A stretch of DNA of 64,000 nt from Sphingomonas sp. (GTDB taxonomy: Bacteria; Pseudomonadota; Alphaproteobacteria; Sphingomonadales; Sphingomonadaceae). The notes below the pieces were generated by a model, which had not been told where the DNA came from, searched no databases, and saw nothing but the letters and a program-made list of their open reading frames with translations. Made by a program: the position numbers and the translations under genes. This document shows, one piece after another, positions 17,856-26,232 of the stretch; positions within the stretch are counted from its first letter, which is position 1, and the number at the start of each line of letters is the position of its first letter. The stretch is taken from the NCBI GenBank assembly GCA_003248865.1, contig QFPK01000009.1, positions 68,720-132,719 on the forward strand. The letters are read 5' to 3'.

Positions 17856-19406
17856 ATGACAAGCCAGCATCCGTTCGTCGCGCGCCTTTCCGCCCTGTCG
17901 TGGCTTCCGGCCCTGGCGGCTTCGGTTGGTGCGGGGGCGGTTGCGGCGCTCGGGTTCCAGCCTGTTGGCAGCATCGCCGGGCCGGTGCTGGGGTCGGCGT
18001 TGCTGCTTCTGCTGCTGGCAGCCCAGCCGCGCGGGCGGGCGTTCGCACTGGGGGTGGGGTTCGGCTTCGGCCATTTCCTGCTGGGCCTCACCTGGATCGC
18101 GACTGCCTTCACCTTTCAGGCGGCGATGCCGGTGTGGATGGGCTGGGTCGCGGTGGCCGGGCTGTCGCTGTTCCTGGCTCTGTACACCGGCCTTGCGGCA
18201 CTGATCGCGCGCCGGATCACCGGCCGGATCGTGCCGCTGGCGCTGCTGTTCGCGGGCACGTTCACGGCTGGAGAGATGGCGCGGGGCCTGCTGTTTTCGG
18301 GCTTTGCCTGGAACCCGCTGGGGGCGGGCTGGCTGCAGCTGCCCGGCGTGGCGCAGCTGGCGGCGCTGATCGGCGCCAACGGCCTGTCGGCGCTGGCGGT
18401 GCTGGCGGGCGGCAGCCTCGCCGCGCTGCTGGCGGCGCGGGGCGAAAAGGGTCGGCTGGGGCTGGTGCTTCTGTTCCCGCTGCTGCTGCTGATCGGGCTG
18501 GGGGTGCCGAAAATCCAGAAGCCGCTGGCTGCCCCCACCGCCACGAAGGCGCTGCTGGTGCAGACGGGAGTCGGCATCGACGACAAGCATGAGGAAGGCG
18601 GGCTGGCGCGCAACGTGCAGACGGCGGTTGCCCGCACCCGGCAGGCGCTGGCTTCGGGGTTGAAGCCCGATCTCGTCATCTGGCCGGAAGCCACGGTGGA
18701 ATTCCCGCTGGAGGAAATGGCCGATCTGCGCCGCGAGCTGGTGTCGGGCTTTCCGCAAGGCGCCAAGCTGCTGACAGGCGGTGTCGCGCTGTGGCGCGAT
18801 GACCGGGGCACCATCACGGCCGCTGCCAACAGCGCCTATCTGCTGGGTTCACAAGGCGAAATCCTGGCCCGCTATGACAAATCCCATCTGGTGCCCGGCG
18901 GCGAGTATCTGCCGCTGCGCGCCATTGCGGAACCGCTGGGTCTGGCGCGGCTTGTGCCGGGCAGCCTGGATTTCAAACCCGGCGACGGGCCCACCACCTG
19001 GGCCTTCCCGCCGCTGCCGAAGATCGCCCCCAACATCTGCTACGAGATCATCTTCCCCGGCGCCATCGTGGACCGCGCCAACCGGCCGGACGTGATCGTC
19101 ACCATTTCCAACGATGCCTGGTTCGGCCCGTCCGGCCCGCCGCAGCATCATGCGCAGGCGCGGCTGCGCGCCATCGAGGAAGGGCTGCCCGTATTGCGGG
19201 TCACGCCCACCGGAATCACTGGCGTGATCGACCCGCGCGGCGGCCTTCAGGAAACCCTGCCCAAGGGCGTCACCGCCCATGCGCTGGTGAATGTTCCGGC
19301 GCCGCTGGCGCCCACGCCGTTCGCCCGATTGGGCCTGCTGGCGCCCGCCCTGTTCGCAGCTTTTCTACTCGCGGCAGGGGTATTTCTGAATCGCAGAAAG
19401 ACTTAA
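17856..19406 (+). CDS. lnt: Apolipoprotein N-acyltransferase
   Basis: A 516-residue inner-membrane enzyme that adds the third acyl chain to lipoproteins. About six N-terminal helices (1-215) are followed by a periplasmic nitrilase-like domain with the Glu-Lys-Cys triad. E278 is in IWPEATVEFPLEE, K342 in ARYDKSHLVPGGEYLP, and C395 in APNICYEIIFPG. A final C-terminal helix (ALFAAFLLAAGVFL) is present. Length matches the family. ATG at 17844 would add four residues. The stop TAA overlaps the metK leader region; metK follows 71 bases later. Confidence 0.95.
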   Translation: MTSQHPFVARLSALSWLPALAASVGAGAVAALGFQPVGSIAGPVLGSALLLLLLAAQPRGRAFALGVGFGFGHFLLGLTWIATAFTFQAAMPVWMGWVAVAGLSLFLALYTGLAALIARRITGRIVPLALLFAGTFTAGEMARGLLFSGFAWNPLGAGWLQLPGVAQLAALIGANGLSALAVLAGGSLAALLAARGEKGRLGLVLLFPLLLLIGLGVPKIQKPLAAPTATKALLVQTGVGIDDKHEEGGLARNVQTAVARTRQALASGLKPDLVIWPEATVEFPLEEMADLRRELVSGFPQGAKLLTGGVALWRDDRGTITAAANSAYLLGSQGEILARYDKSHLVPGGEYLPLRAIAEPLGLARLVPGSLDFKPGDGPTTWAFPPLPKIAPNICYEIIFPGAIVDRANRPDVIVTISNDAWFGPSGPPQHHAQARLRAIEEGLPVLRVTPTGITGVIDPRGGLQETLPKGVTAHALVNVPAPLAPTPFARLGLLAPALFAAFLLAAGVFLNRRKT

Positions 19407-19423
19407 ATATCTCTTTATATAAC

Positions 19424-19455
19424 TTGCCATCGCTGGCCGTGGAGGCTAGCGGCAA
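19424..19455 (+). promoter_or_regulatory. Stem-loop in the metK leader
   Basis: TTGCC (19424-19428) pairs with GGCAA (19451-19455). Inside it, GCTGGCC (19432-19438) pairs with GGCTAGC (19444-19450) with one G-T wobble. The hairpin ends 16 bases before the AAGGAG ribosome site of metK. It does not fit the SAM-II consensus that I know. It may be a regulatory leader or the end of lnt mRNA. Confidence 0.4.
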
Positions 19456-19477
19456 AGCCGGTTCCAAAGGAGTTTCC

Positions 19478-20701
19478 ATGCCCCGCAGCAGCTTTATCTT
19501 CACCTCGGAGTCCGTGTCCGAAGGCCATCCCGACAAAGTTGCGGACCAGATTTCGGATACGGTCGTCGATTTCATGCTGGCCAAGGACGCGCAGGCGCGC
19601 GTGGCCTGCGAAACCATGGTGACGACGCAACGCATCTATCTGGCCGGGGAAATCCGCTGCGCGGGCGTGTTCGATCTGGATGCCTACCCCGAAACCGCCG
19701 GCTGGGCGCCGGGCGTGCGGGACGAGATCGAGCAGCGCGTCCGCCACACCATCCGCAACATCGGCTATGAGCAGGACGGCTTCCATTGGCGCACTGCGCT
19801 GTTCGAAAACCATTTGCACGGCCAGTCCGCCCATATCGCGCAAGGCGTGGATGAAAGCGGCAACAAGGATGAAGGCGCCGGCGATCAGGGCATCATGTTC
19901 GGCTACGCCACCGACGAAACGCCCGACCTGATGCCGGCCACGCTCTACTACTCCCACCGCATCCTGGAGCGGCTGGCGAAGGACCGCCACGCCCGCGTGG
20001 TCGATTTCCTGGAGCCCGACGCCAAGAGCCAGGTGACGCTGGCCTATGAGAATGAGGTGCCAGTGAAGGCCGCCGCGCTGGTGGTTTCCACCCAGCACAC
20101 CCGCGATCTCTCCAGCGACGCCGGGCAGAAGCGCCTGCGCGACTATGTGATGACTGTGTTCGAGGATGTGCTGCCCAAGGGCTGGCTCCCCGGCCAGGAG
20201 TCGATCTACGTCAACCCGACCGGCCTGTTCGAAATCGGCGGCCCGGACGGCGATGCCGGCCTTACCGGCCGCAAGATCATCGTGGACACCTACGGCGGCG
20301 CAGCCCCGCACGGCGGCGGCGCCTTCAGCGGCAAGGATCCCACCAAGGTCGACCGCTCGGCCGCCTATATCTCGCGCTATCTCGCGAAGAACATCGTCGC
20401 TGCCGGCCTCGCCCGTCGCGCCACCATCCAGCTCTCCTACGCCATCGGCGTGGCCGAGCCGCTGTCGATCCTGGTCGACACCCACGGCACCGGCACCGTG
20501 GACGAAGCCCGCATCGAAGCCGTCCTGCCCCAACTCGTGCGCCTGACCCCGAAGGGAATCCGTACCCACCTCGGCCTCAACAAGCCGATCTACCAGCGCA
20601 CCGCCGCCTATGGCCATTTCGGCCGCACACCGGATGCCGACGGCGGCTTCAGCTGGGAAAAGACCGATCTGGTGGACGCACTGAAAGACGCCCTGCGCTA
20701 G
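19478..20701 (+). CDS. metK: S-adenosylmethionine synthetase
   Basis: A 407-residue enzyme making SAM from Met and ATP. SESVSEGHPDKVADQISDTV is the N-terminal ATP/methionine motif. GAGDQGIMFGYATDETPDLM is the hallmark GAGDQG loop, and GGGAFSGKDPTKVDRSAAYI is the GGGAFSGKD P-loop-like motif. AAGGAG precedes the ATG at 19478; the frame extends upstream to 19424 without similarity. It converges with argB. Confidence 0.97.
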   Translation: MPRSSFIFTSESVSEGHPDKVADQISDTVVDFMLAKDAQARVACETMVTTQRIYLAGEIRCAGVFDLDAYPETAGWAPGVRDEIEQRVRHTIRNIGYEQDGFHWRTALFENHLHGQSAHIAQGVDESGNKDEGAGDQGIMFGYATDETPDLMPATLYYSHRILERLAKDRHARVVDFLEPDAKSQVTLAYENEVPVKAAALVVSTQHTRDLSSDAGQKRLRDYVMTVFEDVLPKGWLPGQESIYVNPTGLFEIGGPDGDAGLTGRKIIVDTYGGAAPHGGGAFSGKDPTKVDRSAAYISRYLAKNIVAAGLARRATIQLSYAIGVAEPLSILVDTHGTGTVDEARIEAVLPQLVRLTPKGIRTHLGLNKPIYQRTAAYGHFGRTPDADGGFSWEKTDLVDALKDALR

Positions 20702-20712
20702 GCGCTAGAAAG

Positions 20713-20734
20713 GGCAGGCGACCCTACGCCTGCC
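20713..20734. terminator. Hairpin between metK and argB, possible bidirectional terminator
   Basis: GGCAGGCG (20713-20720) and CGCCTGCC (20727-20734) form a perfect 8-bp stem spanning the 22-base gap and the last codons of argB. No T-tract follows, so function as an intrinsic terminator is uncertain. Confidence 0.35.
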
Positions 20735-21659
20735 TCCGAACCAACGTGCCGGCGCCGCGCCGGGTGAATATTTCCAGCAGCATGGCATGTGGAATCCGCC
20801 CGTCAAGGATCACAGCGGCATCCACTCCGCCGTTCACCGCCGCGACGCAGGTTTCCACCTTAGGGATCATGCCACCGGAAATTGTGCCGTCGGCTTCCAG
20901 CCGCGTCACATCCTCCGGTGTCAGGTCGGACAGCAGAGACCCGTCCTTGGCCAGCACACCGGGCACATCGGTCAGCAGGAAGAAACGCGCGGCGCCCAGT
21001 GCAGCGGCAATCGCGCCCGCACACGTGTCGGCGTTGATGTTATAGGTGTGGCCGTCCGCGCCGACCCCGATCGGCGCAATGATGGGCACGAAATCGGCGG
21101 CCGTCAGCACGTCGATCACGGTGCGGTCCACATGGGCGGGCTCGCCCACGAAGCCCAGGTCCACGGCCTGCTCGATGGCGGAACCGGGGTCGCGGCTGGT
21201 GCGGTTCACCTTCTCCGCCGTGATCAGCCCCGCATCCTTGCCCGACAGCCCCACCGCCTTGCCGCCGGCCTCGCTGATCCAGCGCACCAGTTCCTTGTTG
21301 ATGGCGCCCAGCACCATCTCGGCGACTTCCGCCGTCTGCGCGTCCGTCACCCGCAGCCCGTCGACAAAGCGGCTTTCCACGCCCAGCCGCTTCAGCATCG
21401 CGCCGATCTGCGGGCCGCCGCCATGCACCACCACTGGGCGGATTCCCACCTGCTTCAGCAGCACGATATCCTCGGCGAAATCGCGCGCCAGCTCCGGGTC
21501 GCCCATGGCATGGCCGCCATATTTCACCACGAAGGTCTGCCCGGCATAGCGCTGCAGATAGGGCAGCGCCTCCACCAGCACTTCGGTCTTCGCAAGCAGC
21601 GAGGGGTCGGGCGCGTGGCGCACGCCGGCATGAAGCTTTTCCGTGGGCTTATCGGTCAT
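20724..21659 (-). CDS. argB: Acetylglutamate kinase
   Basis: A 311-residue amino-acid kinase, the second step of arginine synthesis. The fold signatures are VVKYGGHAMGD near residue 45 (phosphate binding), PVVVHGGGPQIGAML (substrate loop) and NINADTCAGAIAAALGA plus LLTDVPGVL near the ATP site. The extended N-terminal helix (residues 1-40) is typical of the arginine-inhibited hexameric type. Arginine feedback control is therefore expected but not shown. It converges with metK. Confidence 0.96.
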   Translation of the reverse strand: MTDKPTEKLHAGVRHAPDPSLLAKTEVLVEALPYLQRYAGQTFVVKYGGHAMGDPELARDFAEDIVLLKQVGIRPVVVHGGGPQIGAMLKRLGVESRFVDGLRVTDAQTAEVAEMVLGAINKELVRWISEAGGKAVGLSGKDAGLITAEKVNRTSRDPGSAIEQAVDLGFVGEPAHVDRTVIDVLTAADFVPIIAPIGVGADGHTYNINADTCAGAIAAALGAARFFLLTDVPGVLAKDGSLLSDLTPEDVTRLEADGTISGGMIPKVETCVAAVNGGVDAAVILDGRIPHAMLLEIFTRRGAGTLVRRQA

Positions 21660-21774
21660 GACGCGCGCATGGCATCGCGGGGCGGACTTTGCCAGAGCCC
21701 TTTTGCCTCTTTCGCACCTGCAACAGGCCCTCGGCAGTAGACGCCGAGAATGCTGCGTTGCATCATGAACGGCA

Positions 21775-22428
21775 ATGGACAGTGACTCGGCGAAACTTCT
21801 CGATCTGGATGGGCCGCCCGCGCGGCTGGGCGACCCGCTGCGCCATGGCCGGTTCGAGGATTTCTACGCCCTGTTCGTGGGCACCATCCTCGTCTCGCTG
21901 GGGCTGGTGCTGCTGCAGGGCGCCGGAATCGTCACCGGCGGCGTCGCGGGTCTCGCCCTGCTCGCCGCCTATCTGACGGGCTGGCCCGTCGGCCTGTTCT
22001 TCGTGGCGCTCACCCTGCCCATGCTGGCCCTCACCGCGCGCGCCATGGGTCGCGCCTTCGTCGTAAAGACGAGTTTGGTGGTCCTGGGCATCCTGCTCTT
22101 CACCCTGCTTGCCCCGCGCGCCATCCGCATCACCAGCATCGATCCCGCCTTCGCGGCAATCGTGGGCGGCAGCATCGTGGGCATGGGCGCGCTTGCACTG
22201 GCCCGCCACGGCGCGGGCGCGGGCGGCACCGGCGCCATCATCCTGTGGCTCTACCGCGAGCGCGGCTGGAACGCAGGCCGCACCCAGATGGCGCTGGACG
22301 GCTTCGTGCTGCTGCTGTCGCTGGTGAAGATGAGCCCGGCGCAGTTCGGCTGGTCGCTGCTCAGCGTGGTGTTCATGGCAGGCGTGCTGTGGATGTGGCA
22401 CCGGCCGGGGCGTTATACGGGGTATTGA
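21775..22428 (+). CDS. YitT-family membrane protein
   Basis: A 217-residue protein with six predicted helices. FEDFYALFVGTILVSLGLVL then GAGIVTGGVAGLALLAAYL and GGTGAIILWLYRERGWNAGR match the YitT (DUF161) family. The usual C-terminal DUF2179 domain is absent, as in many proteobacterial members. Function unknown. It ends 50 bases before an inverted copy of the dispersed repeat. Confidence 0.8.
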   Translation: MDSDSAKLLDLDGPPARLGDPLRHGRFEDFYALFVGTILVSLGLVLLQGAGIVTGGVAGLALLAAYLTGWPVGLFFVALTLPMLALTARAMGRAFVVKTSLVVLGILLFTLLAPRAIRITSIDPAFAAIVGGSIVGMGALALARHGAGAGGTGAIILWLYRERGWNAGRTQMALDGFVLLLSLVKMSPAQFGWSLLSVVFMAGVLWMWHRPGRYTGY

Positions 22429-22477
22429 GTTCGCGCGCCGCGCGGCGCGCTGCCCCATCGGATGGCCATGAAGAGAG

Positions 22478-22706
22478 ACTCCAAGGGCTCTGCCCTTGGA
22501 ACCCGGCAGGGAGCCGTGCTCCCTGCACCCACATTACCTGGTCGCTCGGCGAGGTTGCGCTGATGGAGGAGTTTACTGCCTGCGGCGCCAGCAAGCTCCA
22601 GCGCCGCAGGCAATCCAACCAACTTCCGCGCCCAACCTTGGGATAGCGCGCGACGCCAATATCGAGGGTGCAGGGAAATCATTTCCCTGCCCGCCGGTGG
22701 CAAAAA
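22478..22706 (-). repeat. Dispersed hairpin repeat, copy C (inverted)
   Basis: Read on the minus strand it matches copies A, B and D: TTTTTGCCACCGGCGGG, GCAGGGAAATGATTTCCCTGC, then GCCTGCGGCGC with GCGCCGCAGGC, a GCAGGGAGC..GCTCCCTGC arm and finally the CCAAGGGC-type 3' hairpin (diverged from GAGGGGGC). It fills the 295-base gap between the convergent YitT and LytTR genes. Confidence 0.85.
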
Positions 22707-22723
22707 CCGCCCCCGGTCAAACG

Positions 22724-23518
22724 CTACAGAAAGCGCGCCACCACGTCCCGGTACGACCGGCTCACCTTCACCGTCGCGCCCGAGGCCAGCGTGAGGAAGC
22801 ATTCCCCGTTGGTGTGAGGTTTCACCTGCCGCACATTTTCCAGGTTCACGATGGTGGAGCGGTGCACGCGCTGGAACTTGCGCGGGTCCAGCCGGCGTTC
22901 CAGATCCTTCATGGTCTCGCGCAGGATCAGTGTCTGGTCGGCGGTGGTCAGGCACATATAGTCCCCGGCGGCGTCGATCTTCTCGATCGAATCGACGTCC
23001 ACGCGGAAGATCTGGCCCTGATCCTTCACATTGATGATGCGTTCGAAGCGGTCGGAGGCGGGCTCGGCGGCGGGTTGCAGCACGGAAACCGCGTCCGGGT
23101 CCACTTCGGCCAGCTTGGCGGCGAGGCGTTCGGCCTCTTCGCACATGCGCTTTTCCTGCAGGCGCACGCGGACGCGTTCGATGGTCTGCGCCAGCCGCTC
23201 GGTTTCCACCGGCTTCATCAGATAATCCACGGCCTGCGCATCGAAGGCGCGGATGGCGTGGTCGGAATAGGCGGTGACGAACACGAACAGGGGCGGCGTG
23301 ATATCCGCCAGCGCGGAAACGACGGAAAAGCCGTCGAAGCCCGGCATCTGCACGTCCAGGAACACCAGGTCGGGCTTTTCCGTGCGGATGGCGCGAATGG
23401 CTTCGCGGCCATTCATGGCGCGGCCGACGATCTCGATGTCCTGAAACGGTTTCAGGCGGAGTTCGAGACCCTGAACGGCGAGCGGTTCATCGTCGACGAG
23501 GAGGGTTCGGATGGTCAT
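22724..23518 (-). CDS. LytTR-type response regulator
   Basis: A 264-residue regulator. The receiver (1-120) has DDEPLAV, phospho-Asp D55 in LVFLDVQMPGFDGF, and K in DYLMKPVETERL. The LytTR DNA-binding domain (about 155-264) has IEKIDAAGDYMCLTT, FQRVHRSTIVNLENV and a VKVSRSYRDVV end. LytTR regulators bind direct repeats and often control surface or export functions. Its ATG overlaps the stop of the histidine kinase gene by 4 bases, so the pair is one two-component system. Confidence 0.93.
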   Translation of the reverse strand: MTIRTLLVDDEPLAVQGLELRLKPFQDIEIVGRAMNGREAIRAIRTEKPDLVFLDVQMPGFDGFSVVSALADITPPLFVFVTAYSDHAIRAFDAQAVDYLMKPVETERLAQTIERVRVRLQEKRMCEEAERLAAKLAEVDPDAVSVLQPAAEPASDRFERIINVKDQGQIFRVDVDSIEKIDAAGDYMCLTTADQTLILRETMKDLERRLDPRKFQRVHRSTIVNLENVRQVKPHTNGECFLTLASGATVKVSRSYRDVVARFL

Positions 23519-24696
23519 TGTACAACCTCTTGGGCGGGCCCGGTCAGCCGTTCCGCGCGGGCCTGTTCGGCCGGCGAAACGAGCTGAAGGGGGATTTCTA
23601 TGACTGCAAGTACGCCTGGCCCCTTGGCCGTACCGGTTTGAACCAGCGGTGAACTGCTGTTGGAGATGATCTCGAAGCGCTGGTCGTCGCCATAGGCCTG
23701 CTGCAGCCGGTCGCGGATGTTGGCGAGGCCCACGCCCGTGCCTTCGATGGCAGGGCGATAATCGCCGCCTCCTGCTGCGCCCGGACCGGGGCCGGTATCG
23801 GCCACCGTCAGTTCCAGCCTGTCACCCACGCGCCGCGCGGTCACCCAGATGTCTGCGCCCTCCTCCAGCGGAGTGACGGCATATTTGATGGCGTTTTCCA
23901 CCAGCGGCTGCAGCAGCAGAGAGGGGATTCGCGCATTCATCACTTCGGGTGCGATATCGAACCGGGTGCGCAGGCGCTGCTCGAAGCGGGTGCGCTCGAT
24001 CTCCAGATAGAGCTTCAGCGCCTGCATTTCCTGCGCCACGGTGGCCTGCCCCTCGCGCTCGCCCACCAGGCTGTAGCGCAGGAAGGAAGACAGCCGCGAC
24101 AGCATGGTGTTGGCCTTCTCCGTCTCTGCCAGAAGCACCAGCGTGCTGATCGAATTCAGCGTGTTGAACAGGAAGTGCGGGTTGATCTGGTAGCGCAGCA
24201 TTTCCAGCTGCGCGCTGTTGGCCTGCGCGGCCATGCGCTCGAAGCGCTCGGCCTGCTCGTCCAGCATCAGGAAATAGTTGATGCCGTAATAGAGCGCCGT
24301 CCACGCCCCCAGCACGGCCAGCGTCAGCAGGATGGCGCCGAAGAACTCGATGCCTTCCGGGCGCCAGCCGGGCTCGTAGAAGGTGGCGTGCGCCCATACT
24401 TCGATGGCGGAGAACAGGGTCGCCGCCACGATCAGGATCAGCAGAGACAGGCTCCACACCCACACCGGCTTCATGCGGATGACGGCGCGATAGGCCCAGG
24501 CCATCAGCAGGGTGATGGAAAAGCCCGTCACGGTGACGAGGATGGTGGGCAGGATGAAGCTGACGCCCATGCGGTTGGCCAGCCCGCCCAGCGAGCGGAG
24601 CAGGAAATAACCTGTCCAGCCGGCGATCTGCAGCGTCCAGAAGGCCCGGTTCTTGTCGGCGAAAAAGCCCTTCGGAGCACTCACGGTGGTGGCCAT
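23515..24696 (-). CDS. LytS/YpdA-type sensor histidine kinase
   Basis: A 393-residue kinase. Four or five N-terminal helices (about 15-145) without a recognised sensor domain are followed by the His_kinase (PF06580) block LRYQINPHFLFNTLNSIST with the phospho-His near residue 174. A HATPase domain follows with LLQPLVENAIKYAV (N box) and TGVGLANIRDRLQ (G box). ATG at 24732 would add 12 residues and overlap holA; 24696 leaves 10 bases between the genes. The signal is unknown. Confidence 0.9.
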   Translation of the reverse strand: MATTVSAPKGFFADKNRAFWTLQIAGWTGYFLLRSLGGLANRMGVSFILPTILVTVTGFSITLLMAWAYRAVIRMKPVWVWSLSLLILIVAATLFSAIEVWAHATFYEPGWRPEGIEFFGAILLTLAVLGAWTALYYGINYFLMLDEQAERFERMAAQANSAQLEMLRYQINPHFLFNTLNSISTLVLLAETEKANTMLSRLSSFLRYSLVGEREGQATVAQEMQALKLYLEIERTRFEQRLRTRFDIAPEVMNARIPSLLLQPLVENAIKYAVTPLEEGADIWVTARRVGDRLELTVADTGPGPGAAGGGDYRPAIEGTGVGLANIRDRLQQAYGDDQRFEIISNSSSPLVQTGTAKGPGVLAVIEIPLQLVSPAEQARAERLTGPAQEVVQ

Positions 24697-24706
24697 CCCC
24701 ACAAAC

Positions 24707-25735
24707 CTAGGGTCTTTCCCGTCCCATTCCAAGGGCCAGGATCATCTGCCACCCCGCTGCATCGCCGGGGCCATTGGGTGTCTTGATCGCCTGCTCGCCC
24801 GCCAGCATGGCGCCGAGCGCCCGGCGGATGCGCGGCAGCGGCCAGTCGCGAAGCGCCGCCGCCATCGAATCCTGCTCCTTCCAGAACACCGGCGGGCGCA
24901 GCGCCTTCACGGCGGCGAGCGGCTGGGCGCCGCCGTCCACGGCATGGCGCGCTTCCGCCAGTTGCAGCAGGCGCCGGGCAACGGCGCGGAGCGCGGGAAT
25001 CGCGCTGCTGCCTTCCAGCAGCCGGTACTGGCGCTCGGCGGCGAGCGCATTACCGGAAACGATGGCCGACACCAGCAGGTTCATGTCGTCGTCCGCGCTG
25101 TCGGCGCCCAGCGCCGCGACATGGGCGCGCTCCAGCGTCTTCGGCGCCTCCGGGCTCGAATCGAGGAACAAGGCGAACTTCGCCAGTTCGGAGGCCAGCA
25201 CGCCGGTGTCACCGTCGCTGCTCGCCATCAGCCGCTCGGCAATGCCGGATTCCAGCCGCAGGCCCAGATCTTTCGCGTGCGATTGCAGCCAGTTGGCAAG
25301 ATCCCGCCCCTCCAGCGGGTAGGAGATCAGCGCGAGCGCCAGCGGGCTCTCCTCGGCGAGCTTGCGCAAGCCGCTGGATTTGGCGAGGTCACCTGCCAGC
25401 ATCACCACCGGATCGCCGGCGACCGGGGCGGCAAGCAGCAGGCGAACGGCCTCCTGCGCGGATTCCCCCGCGCCCGACACCCGGATCAGCCGGGCGCCAC
25501 CGAACATGGAGACGGACGCCGCCTCGTCCGCGAGCTTGCCCGGATCGGATTTCAGCTCGTCGGCGGCGATATCGGTGACGGCCATCGGGTCGGCGGGGTC
25601 GGCCAGCGTTCGGGCCGCCAGCTGCGCCAGTTCCCGGCTGGCAGATTCGTCCGGCCCGGCCAGCAGCAACAGGCGGATCGACTTGTCCCAGCTTGAAAGG
25701 CGGCGCTGCAGGTCGGCGCGCCTGATTGCCGTCAT
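24707..25735 (-). CDS. holA: DNA polymerase III subunit delta
   Basis: A 342-residue clamp-loader subunit that opens the sliding clamp. The N-terminus IRLLLLAGPDESASRELAQL, the VSMFGGARLIRVSGAGE segment (delta clamp-interaction region) and a helical C-terminus are diagnostic. It overlaps lptE by 4 bases. The holA-lptE-leuS order is widely conserved in alphaproteobacteria, usually beside parB; here a LytS/LytR pair follows instead. Confidence 0.92.
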   Translation of the reverse strand: MTAIRRADLQRRLSSWDKSIRLLLLAGPDESASRELAQLAARTLADPADPMAVTDIAADELKSDPGKLADEAASVSMFGGARLIRVSGAGESAQEAVRLLLAAPVAGDPVVMLAGDLAKSSGLRKLAEESPLALALISYPLEGRDLANWLQSHAKDLGLRLESGIAERLMASSDGDTGVLASELAKFALFLDSSPEAPKTLERAHVAALGADSADDDMNLLVSAIVSGNALAAERQYRLLEGSSAIPALRAVARRLLQLAEARHAVDGGAQPLAAVKALRPPVFWKEQDSMAAALRDWPLPRIRRALGAMLAGEQAIKTPNGPGDAAGWQMILALGMGRERP

Positions 25736-26232
25736 TCGGGCGCCTGAACCGACTTCTGCGTGCGGGCCAGCAGCGCCAGACGGGCGACGATCTGGTCTGC
25801 GATGTCCTTGGAAAGCCGCTCCAGCGCGGTCTGCTCGGCCGCGACCACGGCATATTCCGAACTGACGATATCCACGCCCGCATCGGCGCTGGCGGTGGTG
25901 TCCAGCAGCACGGCACCCGATGCGATGTCCGTCACGCGATAGCGCGCGCGCAGCGTGCGGCGCTCGCGGATGATGGAGTTGTCGCCGCGCACCCCGAAGC
26001 CGATGATGTCGTCGTCCAGCGCCACGTCCAGCCGCAGCCGGGGGTTGCCCGACGGGCCCATCCGCTCCAGCAGCCGGTCCCGCACCAGGAAGCCCGCCTT
26101 GTCGGCAATGGGGCCGACCTCGATGTCGGACAGCATCGTCTGCGCTTCGCCCGAACTGCCGCCGGAATAGACCGGGGCCAGCTGGCAGGCCGCCAGACTG
26201 ACCGGCAGCAGCAGAAGGGCGAGCTTCCTCAC
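25732..26232 (-). CDS. lptE: LPS-assembly lipoprotein LptE
   Basis: A 166-residue lipoprotein. A signal with the lipobox LAAC (Cys16) is followed by a small mixed domain with LRARYRVTDIASGAVLLDTT and AEQTALERLSKDIADQIV, fitting the LptE fold. LptE plugs the LptD barrel that inserts lipopolysaccharide in the outer membrane. Overlaps with both leuS and holA (4 bases each) mark a tight operon. Confidence 0.87.
   Translation of the reverse strand: MRKLALLLLPVSLAACQLAPVYSGGSSGEAQTMLSDIEVGPIADKAGFLVRDRLLERMGPSGNPRLRLDVALDDDIIGFGVRGDNSIIRERRTLRARYRVTDIASGAVLLDTTASADAGVDIVSSEYAVVAAEQTALERLSKDIADQIVARLALLARTQKSVQAPE

Noticed and set aside
19403..19417. Degenerate CtrA box (TTAA-N7-TTTA) upstream of metK
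   Set aside because: The second half has only three of four bases and the first overlaps the lnt stop, so chance is likely.
22496..23587. Open frame joining repeat copy C with the antisense of the LytTR gene
   Set aside because: Repeated peptide text here and in other copies comes from the palindromic repeat and not from coding.
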